Assembly: GCF_001625215.2 (NCBI RefSeq)
Contig: NC_030384.2
Span: 44,612,390-44,676,389 of the forward strand
Length of the DNA stretch: 64,000 nt
Source of the DNA: Daucus carota subsp. sativus
Lineage: Eukaryota; Streptophyta; Magnoliopsida; Apiales; Apiaceae
Reading direction: 5' to 3'
Position numbers and translations under genes: made by a program. The number at the start of each line of letters is the position of its first letter. Position 1 is the first letter of the stretch. This document shows, one piece after another, positions 36,001-48,151 of this stretch. The notes under the pieces were generated by a model. That model ran no database searches. It had not been told where the DNA came from and saw only the letters and a list, made by a program, of their open reading frames with translations.

Positions 36001-39000
36001 GGCCGCAATCTAGTATGGAATGACCGATATGTATTTTGTAAATTTTGTGCAATTCTATTCGTGTATAATATCGGTCGGCAATTATAACCTATATCTTATC
36101 ATTGCAGGTTGTCAATTGTCACGAATCAGTTATTTACATTTTGGCTCCTTTGAGATATGCTACATTGTATGGATGCTCTGACACAACTATAGTTCTGGGG
36201 GCTGTAGGCAAGGTAAGTAAATTTGTATATGAATCTAAAGACTTTCTATTCTAGAAGTTGAACTAGCAGTACATCAAATAATTAATTCGTCAAATCGTAA
36301 GAGAAATGCCTTTACTATCATCCTATTCGTGAGATATTTGGCATAAAGAGGTATGGGAAACAATGTATACACATCATAGTTCAAATTTTCACTTCAATTG
36401 GAAGGCTCAGAAAGTGTCCTATTAGATTCAAAGTTTTACATCTGGGATGCAATTCGGGGAGCTAAACTTTTCTCTTGAAAATTAGAATAATTATGGACAC
36501 ATATGTAACAATATGATTATAATTTTTCTGGAAGTGCATCATATATGCACTTGTGTTTTTGATATTCTGTTATTCACATAATTGCCTGGTTACTTAACTT
36601 ATGAGTTTTTAGTGTCAAACTATCAGTAACCAGCTTAGTTGTTTTTGTAACGCGGCAGCATTAAGTTTTGAATATTTGATACATGAAAAGGTTGTTATGT
36701 TATAATAGCTTCTTATTTTCTTAGTCTTCAGGTATATAATATATACATGCATTTCTATGATAATATATACATACAAATATGTTTGACTTTCAAACTGCAT
36801 GGAATATGAACCCCCTGTTCATGATATTTTGATGTTAAATGGTTGCCCAAGCTTCTGATGTATGGATTTCCATTTCCCGGTGTCAATCTTCAGCATCTGA
36901 AACATCAGCTTTTGATACATTTGAATTGGTTATATTATAATAACTTCACATTATTAGTCTTCACAACTTACAGGCTGTAAGAGTTGAACATTGTGAACGA
37001 GTTCATGTGATTACAGCAGCTAGAAGAATCTGTATTGCCAATTGTCGGGAGTGTGTATTCTTTTTGGGGATAAATCAGCAACCACTTATTGTTGGTGATA
37101 ACCATAAACTACAGGTGGGTTTCTGCTTTCGAAAGCTGGTCCATAATAATAGTGTCTATGTTTTTTCGAGGAAGTCATATTTAATTTGCTAAGCAGTTAC
37201 CGGTTCAAGAACCTCAAAGAATTTGATTAGCTGCATATCAAAATTTGGTTTAATATGTATTCAAATTCTGTAATTGACCTTTACCAAAAAAGAAAAGAAA
37301 AGAGATCAGCATAAATAAGGCAATTTGAGATTTTTGTTTGGTATAATCTACCTCACTTGAATGTTATTTTCATTTACATCCGTAGTGTCCCACTAAACAG
37401 ACCCCATTGGCCTACCTTATTTTTATGAAATAAGTCACTTATTTTTTAAAAAGTACATAAATATGTAGTTTTTCTGAAATAAGTGACTTATTTCTGCAAA
37501 TAAGGAATGTGGAACACTTATTAAATGCTTACTACTAATATAAAAATGAAATTCCCTCCGAAATAAGTACTTAGTTTCATCATTTAAGGCGAGCCAAACA
37601 TGCTCATAATGTATGTAGAAAGAAATAAGTTGTTCCTCTTTATAATCCATGTTAGCAGTTTCCTTTTAGAACTAGATTTGGATAAAACTGTGTTTCAGCA
37701 TTCATCGTTAGACTTCTTATTGTACTCCCTCTGCTGCTTTTCCTAGTTGTGCATCTCTGAGAACTTCCATTATCCTGGGTTTTCTGTCATAGCTCGCTCT
37801 AATATACTATTGTAGTAGTTTTTCTTATATTAGCATGATTTTGATCTTTATTGTTCCTTAGTCTTCATTTGCATGTCCTGGAGAATATTGTTTGAAATTT
37901 CTCTGTTTTACTGCCTCGCCATTCTTCCAGGTAGCTCCATATAATACATATTACTCACAGCTGGAGGATCACTTGAATCAAGTAGGTGTCGATACTACTC
38001 TTAATAGATGGGCTGAACCTCTGGCGCTGGGCATAGTTGACCCACATGATTCATTATCTCATCCCGTGGGCGTCTCTGATGTTCAGACTGAGTCTGCCTC
38101 CCCTGTTGACCCAGATCTTTTTACCAGTTTTTTGGTTAGTTTTAATCTTGTTTTTTACTCTGTAGTTATTTTCTTAATTGAGCACTGACTTTTTTCCCGC
38201 TGATATTTAAGAGATGTGAATGCACACTTAACTTATACAGCTTTATCTGTGGTTTAAGTATTATCATGTTGGGATGGCGACGGGTCGGGTTGTCTTACCA
38301 AGTCCTGTTTTTTGGTCACCGTGAACCTGACCCGAACCCAAAACGCGTTGAAAATTTTAACCCAAACCCAACCTGTTAAGTACCCGATCAACCTGAAAAA
38401 CCGTTTTGATCCGAAATCTTACTAAAAATTAATAATTTTTATTATATAAATTATTGTTTATTATATAATATATTAAAAAATATACATAATAACTTAATGA
38501 GATTATATGTTTATAAATTTTTGTAAATAATATATAAATATATCGCAAATGTATGTTAGTGTAATAGAAACTTATGTATTGTACATATATAATATATATT
38601 AAAAATATTCGGGTCGGGTTCGGGGACTCCAGGTCAACTCGAACCCGACCTGAGTTTTTCGGGTAAAAAATTACCCCACCCGAACCTGACCCGAATGTAA
38701 AAACTCCTCCCCTAATTCATACTTTTTCGAGTCTGGTTCGTGTTGGTATTTAGGTCGTGTCGGACTTTGCCACCCCTATTACCACGTGCTCATCTGCTTT
38801 AGTCATATACCATGTGCATTGTTCTTCATCTAGTGTGCCTGACTATAATTTTGGTTGTTAACCTGCGTTTTCCTCTCCATGAACAGATTCCGAATTGGTT
38901 TGACGGAGAATCTTCTGGATCTACAAAAGACAATCCATTTCCTCTTCCAGATGCTTATGTGAAATCCCAACAAAAAAATGTGAGTTTAGAATCCCCATTA

Positions 39001-39467
39001 TTGATCAGTGATTTAAATTTTGATTTCTAAACCTGACCTTTTGCACCCGAATTTGCTCAAATTTATAAGTCGTACCTGTTCGTAATTGCACGAATATTGT
39101 AATATGTTATTGGTATCTCTTTTGACAGCATGAAAATCTTGGGGAACTCAAGAATGCGTTGAAGGAAACACAGCTTGAGGATAGCAAGAAACGAGAACTT
39201 TCGACTGCACTCCATGCCTCCTTCAAGGACTGGTTATATGGTAAAGACTGTTCCTTGATGGTTGGTTAAGAGTAACTTAGCTTATTTGTTCCCTTTTTTT
39301 TTGGCCCCCGAACCCCATTCCCTCATTAATTTTTGAACTTATATTTCCTCTTTTTGGTAAAAAAAAAATGATCAAAAGATAACCTAGTGATTTGAGTTTG
39401 GTTTGTTTTTTATTGTTCAACAGCTTCAGGAAACATCAGACAACTATATTGTCAACAAAATGATTAA
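33075..39467 (+). CDS. TBCCD1: TBCC domain-containing protein 1
   Basis: Relative of tubulin-folding cofactor C that, in animals and algae, positions the centrosome or basal body and Golgi; its plant role is poorly known. Nine exons join in phase to 572 aa: 33075-33572, 34862-35002, 35407-35787, 36108-36212, 36974-37114, 37931-38134, 38887-38979, 39129-39240 and 39424-39467. That is about the length of the Arabidopsis protein. The N-terminal half is a conserved unnamed region (RREPFEHGLVPIPKLIF at about 28-44; LENISSALEHIAERVS). The TBCC/CAP-like beta-helix follows at about 335-440 (YILAPLRYATLYGCSDTTIV, VRVEHCERVHVITAARRICI, NCRECVFFLG). The catalytic arginine of true TBCC is not obvious, as is known for TBCCD1 proteins. 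The C-terminus is LHASFKDWLYASGNIRQLYC. Intron 1 carries a minisatellite and intron 6 a hAT-type MITE. Confidence 0.94.
33754..34063 (+). repeat. minisatellite in TBCCD1 intron 1
   Basis: About nine degenerate copies of a 25-44 bp unit, roughly AACAGCTGAATCCTTTTAGT followed by AGTGGAGTTGCGTTTATTAG. Some copies lack the second half. At least four contain CAGCTG, an E-box-type palindrome. The array begins about 180 bp after the exon-1 donor. Confidence 0.85.
35006..35081. repeat. 38-bp tandem duplication in TBCCD1 intron 2
   Basis: Two adjacent 38-bp copies (35006-35043 and 35044-35081), each TGTCAATTTCTTTAT..ACACACCC, differ at about one base. It sits immediately after the exon-2 donor at 35003, so one copy border nearly touches the splice site. 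Confidence 0.9.
38269..38778. mobile_element. hAT-type MITE in TBCCD1 intron 6
   Basis: About 510 bp, ends TTGGGATGGCGACGGGTCGG and, inverted, TAGGGGTGGCAAAGTCCGAC. The flanks TTATCATG (38261-38268) and TTACCACG (38779-38786) look like a decayed 8-bp duplication, the hAT size. Subterminal zones are rich in CGGGTCGGGTT/AACCCGACC words and the centre is AT-rich and non-coding. GGGTGGCAA ends are typical of plant hAT MITEs. Confidence 0.75.
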
Positions 39468-41040
39468 ATAGGTGTGAGGCTGTGTTTCGGTACAGTTGGA
39501 GGATTAGAACCCCATAGTTGGTTTTCTGATTTCTATACCTTTCAAGCTTTGATGGTGCAGGGTGTCATAATTGTTGTCAGCTGGTAAATCCAACTAAATT
39601 TCTCTTTTCTGTGACGACCAAGTGATGTGTCGGGCTACAAGGCAGTATGCAATAACAAATATAGTCCCTAACTTGCTGTGATTTTTTTTGTCCCTTTTAG
39701 AAAATTTTATTGTAATATGTTAGGAGATGCTACCTCTGAACCAATATTGGTCCGACCTTAAATTTTCTCAACTTTTGAATGTAATCAATTTGTTGTAAGA
39801 GGATAAAAATGTGTGGCCTGAATGAAAACATCCTTTATTCTTCTCAAATAAATGTGATTCTAAGCATTGATCCACTTCCAGCTGCTTGTCTTCTGTTGCC
39901 ATCCAGGACATGAATCTGTTGTATGTAGGCACCAGAACGCCTTATCAAATGAAGACTCGTCAAACTACAATTTAGTGCCGTGTATATGATCGTATTTCAT
40001 TCATACTTTTGGTTGAAGTTCCCATAAATCTGTTTAAAGTTTCTCTTGAATTGTAGTTTTGTTAACAAGGTGTCTACCTCCTCAAACTAATTGTCAAAAT
40101 ATACTTATAGGATTGGTGATGAATATATTCATTGTGATTCTATGTTCTATATTTTGTAGCAGCAGTTTTATCTATTTTTCGTTTGGAACGAATGTAGAAA
40201 AGAAAATATTAGCAAATGTGAAATGAATTCCTGGCCGTTGGAAGGGAGTATCTAATTTGATTCGTCACTTGCACGTTGCTGAAGAAAGAATGACGAAGAG
40301 TATACACATCTGCTGAAGCAAGAGACTGCCATTGAATATCCGTAATTCATACTCCTGTCCAAAAAAAAATGAACCTTTTATTTTTTAACGCATTTCAATA
40401 TGTTCAGTATGGGTTTTTATAAATAATATTTTTCAAACTTTTAGTTTTGTATAAAAATATGGTCAAAACAAAAAAATTTGAAAAATAATATTTAGAAGTA
40501 CTTTTTCCGAACACATTGAAATACGTGAAAAAAATCGAAGGATCATTCTTTTTGGATGGAAAGAGTATCAGAGAGTATTGATTTAGAATAAAATGAATTA
40601 TTTTCCGACCGTAGAAAAGGGTGGTAACTTGCAATGCTCTATAAACTGAAATAGAACACCCAATACAAAATCAATAGGACCAACAACTATTTACTCCGAT
40701 CGGATCTCAGATGGCCTAGCAACAAGTAAAAAGGAGAGCGGCCAGAATCAACTCCAATTTATCTGTTACTGCAATCAATACCGTACTAACTCATCAAAGA
40801 CATGATAATAATGCAAATGAAGTTTTATCCAATGAAATTCTGTTTAAGTTATGCATGACAACAAATTTATTCAAAAACACATCCTCCAGCCATGGAACTT
40901 TGTGCAGGAAAGTAAAAAAATTAAGGTTTTAAGAAAAAGTTTCTCGTCGTCTCCAAATAACAATGTTACATCAACTCTAGGAAGTACTTAGAATTTTTTA
41001 AAAGCGAGAAACTTCCTTCTCAAAAGCAGCAAAAGGGAGG
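39468..41040. other. convergent intergenic between TBCCD1 and OEP16-3
   Basis: The 3' flanks of two convergent genes. Apart from the Stowaway-like element at 40352-40565, I see no coding or structured feature. Confidence 0.55.
40352..40565. mobile_element. Stowaway-like MITE
   Basis: The left end is CTCCTGTCCAAAAAAAAATG and the right end, inverted, CTCTTTCCATCCAAAAAGAA. TA lies on both sides (40350-40351 and 40566-40567). The arms continue inward as inverted copies (TTTTTAACGCATTTCAATATGT against TTTTTTCACGTATTTCAATGTG), so the whole 214 bp can fold into one hairpin. No protein is encoded; an open frame of 76 codons over it is spurious. Confidence 0.8.
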
Positions 41041-42514
41041 TTAATTAACATTGGCATTGGGCCTCTTCTTGGTGGTGTAAGGGTAATACTCCTTTCCATT
41101 GTCAATTCTTGTGGTTTGTCCTCCCCAATCGATCAGCGTCGATGTAGTTGCAAGAGCTGCGCCAGCAGAAATGGCAGTCGACATGCTCCTTCCTGTAAAG
41201 AAGAAACAAAACATCGCTAAAGAATTAAAAGATGAGGATAATTGGCGGCTCCATTCATTATTGTTCATTTTTTAACAATCACTATGCGCAGTCCTTTCAC
41301 CTACGGATAATGGCCTAAAACCATCAGCCAAAAATGTAGGATTGTAAATGAAACTGATCCTGAACCACCTAAGCTGTGAAGGCTAAGCAGGAGTACCTAA
41401 TAAAGTGATTGCTCATTCTACAGTTTCTCTGAATTATGATGAACAAACCTCAAAACCTTTCCTATAGAAGTTATATAAGGTCCATCAAGAGTTTCTATGC
41501 AGATTAAATTGCAAAGTCCTATCAATGGAAGTAATCATAATCCATCAAGTACTTGAGCTAAATCAAACTGTACATTCCTATTAAAGGTAATTTACAAGAT
41601 ATTATTGACTAGTCTCAAATAAAAAAAATCCGGGAAAACAACAGTGGGTGAGCAAAACAGTAGCCAGCAGTAACAACATACTTCTTAAGGTGTTCTTGGT
41701 TTCTAGCAATTACCTTAATATAAATAGAAGAGCTGTTGATTTTGGAATTCTTCTTGATATATCATTCATTCACATTGTTCTAGTTCTTGCCATGACATAC
41801 GTAGCAAAACATAGCAGCCTTGCTTATGTATAATTAGTAACATATTACATAGTCTCATTAACTTTATTTTCTCTTTCTCTCTCTCTTATTCTCAGATTAA
41901 AGGTGAAAGTTCAACTTTCTGACTTGCGACTAAAAAACCAACAGACAGCTACCACGGTAACCCCTGCTAGAAGACGAATGTACAGAAGAGTTTAATACTA
42001 TATAAGATGTTCTTATTCTTAACTGGTAGTACATATAGCATACAGAATCAGTACAAATAAACATATCACCGGCACACCTCTATATGACCAACAAATTGGT
42101 TAACAATCAACAATAAAGAAAACCCATAACCTCGTCAACACCTCAGCTCATTCAAACAAAGAGAATATAGAAAGTTGGCTAACCTTTAAGACCGAGAACA
42201 GTAGCACCAGCAGCAAACCCCCCAATAGCCCCATTCACAAAGTCCCTTTTCGTCCTATAATTGAGCACCAACTGTTCAACACCAATGTAAACTCCGCCGA
42301 TGGCAGCAAAAGTCGCCCCGTGATTACCCATCATCTTAAGTGTCCTAATCAATCCAGGAAGAGCAACCCTTCTCTCAACACGAGGCACGTCATGCCAAGT
42401 AGCAACAATGGTTCCCCAAATAGTACCAACAACAAAACCCGATGTAGCCCCTTTAATAACTTTCATAGTGGAGCTATCCTCATCTTCCAAATACCTCATT
42501 TCAGAAGGATCCAT
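41041..42514 (-). CDS. OEP163: Outer envelope pore protein 16-3 / complex I B14.7-like
   Basis: Four-helix membrane protein of the Tim17/Tim22/Tim23/PRAT family. The plant OEP16-3 group is found in mitochondria and copurifies with complex I (B14.7 counterpart), despite the chloroplast name. Two minus-strand exons, 42514-42184 and 41192-41041, give 160 aa. The N-terminus is MDPSEMRYLEDEDS. Hydrophobic helices are visible at about 21-45 (GATSGFVVGTIWGTIVATW), 65-85 (GATFAAIGGVYIGVEQLV), 92-110 (VNGAIGGFAAGATVLGLKG) and 113-130 (STAISAGAALATTSTLI). The PRAT signature region spans GNHGATFAAIGGVYIGVEQ..RTKRDFVNGAIGG. The C-terminus has DNGKEYYPYT. A 5'-leader intron at 42524-42788 is likely (a GTAAGT donor and a TTGTAG acceptor on the minus strand). 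It is divergent from GPATCH11. Confidence 0.95.
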
Positions 42515-43531
42515 ACTTTATCTCTACAAACTAAATCACAATTGCACAATTAAAATAAGATTATCACACATTATCAACTAATTAGTAATTACGGTCAGAT
42601 ATGAATCAAATAACAAACATATAACCTATTAGAGTGGATTGTAATTATATAATCAAATAAATTTGATAGTCTAATTTGGAAATGCAGGTACAGGAATTGG
42701 GGGGTGACATGCCCTAGAAATAAAATTGAAAAGAATAGATATGAGCTGAAGAATAGAGATTAAAGAGGTGAAAGAGAAAGAGACTTACTAGATGAGACTG
42801 AACGGAGATTTGATCGGCGTTGGTGACGGCGATGAATCGATGATAATTGGATCGGCGAGATATGAGTGAGAGACGACGAGGCTGTGAGTTTGTTTTGCTT
42901 CAGTCCAAACAGCCCCTATATTAATTGATTACTGGCGCGTGGGAGCAATCGCAAAATTTTAACGGTTAATTGCACTTTCTTACCTCTAACTCTGTCCCAA
43001 ACACAGTTTAGTACCCAAACTTTCAAACGTGACAATATAATTTATGTGAATTAACTCAAATGTTAATAACAATCATCACAACATATTTTTTGTTGAAGGA
43101 TGAAAATATAAATTTAAATAATAATATATTATTAAAATATATTACCTCAAAAAAATAATCGTTAAGAACATATATCAAAATATATTTATAACACATATAT
43201 TATGATGCATATAAAATCCTTTCAAAAAAAAAGATGCATACAAAATAATACTCCTGCACTCTTATTTCAGAAATTTGGGTAAAGCAAAAGTATACAAAAA
43301 TAAAATTCAGTAAACTCCGCAAAAAATAAGATACATAAATAAAAGCTCGGCTTTATAATTTTATATATCGAATATATATAATGAATACACATGTTTTTTT
43401 AAATAGAATACATATTATTGTTTTATTCAAGCAAATAACAAACGAACGTATATATGTTTCAAAAAAAAGAGGAACGTATATATACTGATCGGAGCCTGCC
43501 TGCCTGACCCGAGTAAATTGTATGAGCTCCA
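42515..43531. promoter_or_regulatory. divergent promoter region OEP16-3 / GPATCH11
   Basis: It holds the OEP16-3 leader with its probable 265-bp intron (42524-42788) and leader exon (from 42789 to about 42900). About 550 bp of very AT-rich DNA follows, then the short GPATCH11 leader. No TATA box could be assigned with confidence, and no other gene fits. Confidence 0.55.
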
Positions 43532-45704
43532 ATGGCGGAAGAAGATGATGATTACTTGGGCGACCTCTCTCGTTTTCTACCTCCCGAAGCTTCTCTCCCT
43601 CCCAAAAAGGTCAGCTTCTTTAAATTATGATTATAATGCTTACTTTTAATTTACACACCAGTTTTAAAAACCCTAATTCATTATCTTTAATTTCCAGGTT
43701 GCTACTAGTACTAGTAATAAAGTCCCAATTTTACAGACTTCAAATAAGAGACCCAAAACATTAAACTGGCAAGAACATCGAAAATTAAAGAGAGAAAAGC
43801 AACAGAAAGTAGAGGACCAGCTAACCCTAGCTAACATAGAATCAGCTATTCCCCAATCCAACATTGGGTTCAAGATGTTAAGGCAAATGGGTTACACCCC
43901 TGGTTCGGCTCTCGGGAAAGAGGGGTCGGGTATTGCTGAGCCGGTGGGGATTGAGATTAGGCGGGGGCGGGGCGGGTTAGGAAGGGAGGATCCTGAGACG
44001 GAGAAGATGAAGAGAGAGGAGAAGAGGGTTTTTAGAGAGAGGGTGAATGAGCAGGAGTTGATGGCGGAGTTTGGGAGTAGGCAGAAGGAGCAGTGGCGGA
44101 GTAAGAGGGTTGTGATTAATTTTAAGAAAGGGAAGGCGGCTTTGGATCAGTTGGAGAATAAGGAGGTTGTGGTGGAAGAGAAGGAGGAGGGTGATGAGAA
44201 GGATGGCGATGAAGAGGAGGAAGAAGAGGAAGTCATTACAGAGGAGGTATGATTTCTTGAATTTTATTTGTTCCGTCTGCATTGCTGAGTTTGTAACTGA
44301 ACTAGACTGCATTTCATATTGAGTGATTCGCTTTACATGTCATGAATGGCTAATTTTGTATTCTGTGGTTTTTTATTTTTTTCATAGAAGGTCAGCATCT
44401 TATATACTGTTTGTTTCTGTAGTAAATAGTTTTAAATAGTTATTGATTAGTTAAACAACGTGTGTCCCCTGGGATGCTATCTCTAAGGAGTGATGCAACT
44501 CTAGTATGTTAAAAGCCAAGAACTTGGTTAACAATCCCCTGGATGCTGTCATTTTATTACGTTGTTGTTCTCAACCGACCATTTTGATGTATATGCTATG
44601 CTTTGGGCCTTTAGCCGGGGCACTGTAGTAATTGTAGTTCCATGCGAAAATTGAAAAATGTACACTCGCAAAATTGGGTATTATTTTATATAAATTCTCG
44701 CTGTCAAGTTCAAAAGAGTAGTGTCAAGTAACTCACTTAAACATATGCAGTGAAGAAAAATTATGCCACTTTATTAGCTTAGCTGTAGAGTAAGCTGATT
44801 GTTTGCTTGTAATAGTATGCCTTGACCTAAGTACATGTAGTGAAATTGGTATTGAGTCTCCCTCGATCTTTGCAAGAACTGACTTAAATGTTGCACTTTC
44901 TGTGAATGCAAGGTCTGGTGGCCTAGTTTTAGTTGGGATATAATTTTTCCTACAAACATCTGTAGAATATAGACGCTATATATAGTTCCCCCTCATCAGC
45001 CCTGAGCTTGAGATCTATTAAAACAGAGTGACAGCAGGTTTATAATTAGTGATTCAGGCATCATAAAATTACTCTTTCCTGAGCTTGAGGTTAATTGGTA
45101 GAGGCATGACCTTTGGTTTATAATCGGAGTGATGCAGTCATCATACTGCCACTAATCTGAAACATGTAAGGCTCACATTATACTGCCACTAATCTATGCT
45201 GATGATATTATTTCTATTTTATTTTTAAACTCTTTCTGTCAAAGCCAAAAAATCAGTGTCAAGTTTAGCATGCATAGAAATACATTCATTTTGCTTAAGA
45301 TCATTTTCTTTTTTGGCATAAGATTGACAATTGAGTTTTTGGCTGGCATTAGAGATAAGTAGATTGGTTGTCTGTGATACAGGATCTGAAAGATGTTTTG
45401 ATGAAGCTAAGAGATGAATTCCGCTACTGCCTCTTTTGCGGATATCAGGTCAGCAAGAATTTGTTGCTTTACTGCTCTGTAGAAATATTGAAGTAATTTT
45501 TTATTCAAAAGTTAATATTGAGAAATGCTAATTTGACATAAAAATTGAGGTATTTATCCTGTATTTCCATTGTTGTTTCCATGCAATTGATTATATTCAG
45601 CCCTTTGTAGACCACTTAAACTATCTAGTTTGTTCTTGTACCAGTATGAATCAATGGAGGCTCTCAATTCCAATTGCCCTGGGATCGATGAAGATGACCA
45701 CTAA
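43532..45704 (+). CDS. GPATCH11: G-patch domain-containing protein 11
   Basis: G-patch protein, probably nuclear; G-patch domains typically bind and stimulate DEAH-box RNA helicases. In animals GPATCH11 (CENP-Y) is linked to kinetochores and RNA processing. Exons 43532-43609, 43698-44246, 45383-45448 and 45645-45704 give 250 aa. The acidic start is MAEEDDDYLGDLSRFLP. The G-patch spans about residues 80-122 (IGFKMLRQMGYTPGSALGKE..RGRGGLG) with its conserved glycines. A charged helical region (REEKRVFRERVNEQELMAEF) follows, then a Glu/Lys-rich stretch with EEEEEEE. The C-terminal DUF4187 has LRDEFRYCLFCGYQYES..NCPGIDEDDH, whose cysteines (CLFC, C) could hold a metal. An ATG eight bases upstream (43523) is out of frame with this protein; 43532 opens the conserved acidic N-terminus. 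Confidence 0.94.
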
Positions 45705-47731
45705 ATTTAGTTATATGTCTTGATATGCTCAGCACCACAACCTCAAAACTGCAAGAATATAAAGAGACATCAACTTGCAGATGATGCTGATCCACCAAGG
45801 TTCATAAAGGGTCATGGTCTTATTGCAAGTCAATTCCTATCTGATAGTAGTACAAAGCCGGATCTGTAAAGGGGGGGCATCAAAGATAGAGCTGTATAAC
45901 AAGTACTTTTCAGGAGGAATACACGTGCTTAAGGCATTCAAATATCTCTTGTTTAACCGTGAAATGCAAATTATTTCTTGAAACACAAGTGGTGTGAATA
46001 TTGGAGCTCCTGTGTTATTTATATGCACTGCATATAAATTTGGAAAAACAGTTTCCGAGTTTACAATTATAATAGATTTAATGATATATCTTCTTTAAGA
46101 TATTCTGATCTTGAACTCATTCTGGTGACGTCGAAGGCATACTGGAGTAACTGATTCTAGGGAGGTTTTGTTTAAATTAAAAGATTTACATCATGTACAA
46201 TGAAGTTTAGATCTCTGTGTTCTACTGTTTTGAACTTATGATAGTATTTTTCAGAGGTATACAGAGAAAAGAGATCTTTTACAGCATTTAGAAAGTGAAT
46301 CAACTGCACTGATGCTGTGTAGAAAGCTTGGCCAAGAATGAAGTCATGCCATGGAAAACATGTTGATATGTAGTAGTAATGCTCTATTACTTTTGTCCCC
46401 CACTCTGTAAAAGTTTAACTAAATCAGGGGTCCAAGGAAACACATTGTACAGAGTCCAGACTTTTTTCTCTTTTTCTGGACAGGTACATTGTACATACTT
46501 CACAACTAGCATTTCAATTATGTACTAATGGTGTGGAAGCTGGTGGTAAAAATGTAGGAGGTAATTTATTTTTGTTTGCAATGCAATGGAATTGTGGAAT
46601 GCCCATGTACTTGGTCTTGGTTTGATCATTAGTTTTAAGATGTGATGTAAGAGTGTCTGTAAGATTTAGCATTTGCGCCCTAGGCCTTCAATACATTTAG
46701 TGATTCCTTTTCATTTTGAGTATTGCTGGTGTAGGGAAATCTGTTTCCTCTCGATAGAGAAACAGAGCTCGTCCGAAATTCAATGTGACAAAATTGCTAG
46801 TGCTCATCGCTTGTCTTGGTTTCAGAAGTGTAACTACAAGATGTGTATGTACACAATTGCAGACCTGCGTATGCAATTGCAAGTGCTAAATGTATAAGGC
46901 TATAAGGCATAAGCCATATTACCAAGTCCCAGATGTCCGAAAAACCCTTCAAGTTGAAGAAAAATGAACTTTATTTACTGACTATTATATATCCTAAATC
47001 AAGACACACCTCAAGTTAAACAAATTGCATATAGAGATTCACAAGAGCTTACAGTTTAATCTGTTCAAACAATGCTCATAATGCCTTCACAGTTATTCTG
47101 CATCCTCTCACCTGTCATTTATACTTTTAAGTTTCCAATACTACTGTGTTCTATGTATTCAAAGAACCCAATAATAATGTAGTAAATGTTAACTCATAAT
47201 ATCCTTAAACATGCAAAATGAACCTAACAGTCCAGAGTTAATTTAATTTTGTTTCTAATACACCATGTATGATGTTCATAATCCAGAGCATCTTAAGCAA
47301 TGGACATCCATCCAGTAATGGTTGTTAAACAGTACCTGATCATGCTGGAACTGTTTCATAGTGTAGTGAAGTGAAGAGAAGTCAAAATATGACTCCTGTG
47401 GAACAGATGGTTGTGACTTGTCATATTCGGGTAAATGGTTTATGAACAAGTCACGGCTGATTGATTCTATATAGCTCAGCGGAAGTGTATACAGCCCGAT
47501 TCAGTAGGAAAACAAATAGAGGCTTTACAATCCTCATAATCAGTTGTGACCAGCTGAAAAACATGTGCATGTAGCTTATAATGATATAGATATTAGACAA
47601 ATGCTTCCATGACCAGTATACTGATCAAAGTAAACAGCATAGCTATTGTCAAAATCTTAAAACATTATAGGATCCATAATAAATCAAATTTCAAAAACAA
47701 AACATCACGCTCTCAACAACTGACCCGGACT
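45705..47731. other. convergent intergenic, GPATCH11 to AT-hook gene
   Basis: No coding region is supported. The first several hundred bases are probably the GPATCH11 3' UTR. Open frames at 45837-46028 and 46673-46897 lack recognisable motifs. The stretch 46990-47730 is probably the long 3' flank of the AT-hook gene. Confidence 0.5.
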
Positions 47732-48151
47732 TCAGCGGCACTCAACACCAACTTCAGCAGCTCGCCGCGGCTTGTTTTTCCGTCTACTCCCGATTTGCCT
47801 GAAGCCAACAGGCTTGATTGAATCAGCAGAATTAACTTTGGTCTCTACACCAGTTTGATCCCCATTCATTTCATGGCTTTCCTTAATCCGCGAAGGTCTC
47901 CTCTTTCTGCCATTCTCCACATTCATTTGAGGTTTGATACTTTGGTCAGACAGAACGCCATATGTCTTCTCACTCCCTTCCTCTTCTTCTACCTTCTCAG
48001 GTTCATCATGTACCTGATTTTCATTCTTCGATATCTTTAATGGCCTTCCTCTTCTCCTGGCCGGAACCTTCTCTTCCACACCACTCCCCATATCTTCACT
48101 AGTGGCAGCACTATGCTGCTTCTTTCCTTTTCCTCTACTTTTAACCATCAT
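47732..48151 (-). CDS. small AT-hook-like basic protein (conserved plant family)
   Basis: Single coding exon on the minus strand, 139 aa, highly charged and probably nuclear. Residues 32-39 (RRRGRPLK) form a good AT-hook core (RGRP) for minor-groove binding to AT-rich DNA. It starts with a basic KSRGKGKKQ, has an acidic middle (EKVEEEEGSEK), and ends with the block VGFRQIGSRRKNKPRRAAEVG. That tail appears in uncharacterised plant proteins I remember, so the frame is probably real. A second ATG immediately follows the first (MMVK); either may start. A 5'-leader intron is likely, with an acceptor at about 48187 (TTGCAG on the minus strand); its donor upstream was not placed. The biochemical role is unknown. 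Confidence 0.75.
   Translation of the reverse strand: MMVKSRGKGKKQHSAATSEDMGSGVEEKVPARRRGRPLKISKNENQVHDEPEKVEEEEGSEKTYGVLSDQSIKPQMNVENGRKRRPSRIKESHEMNGDQTGVETKVNSADSIKPVGFRQIGSRRKNKPRRAAEVGVECR

Noticed and set aside
45060-45150. Two GGTTTATAAT..GTGATxCAG segments in GPATCH11 intron 2 resembling tRNA or SINE parts
   Set aside because: No cloverleaf can be drawn, and the promoter boxes are incomplete.
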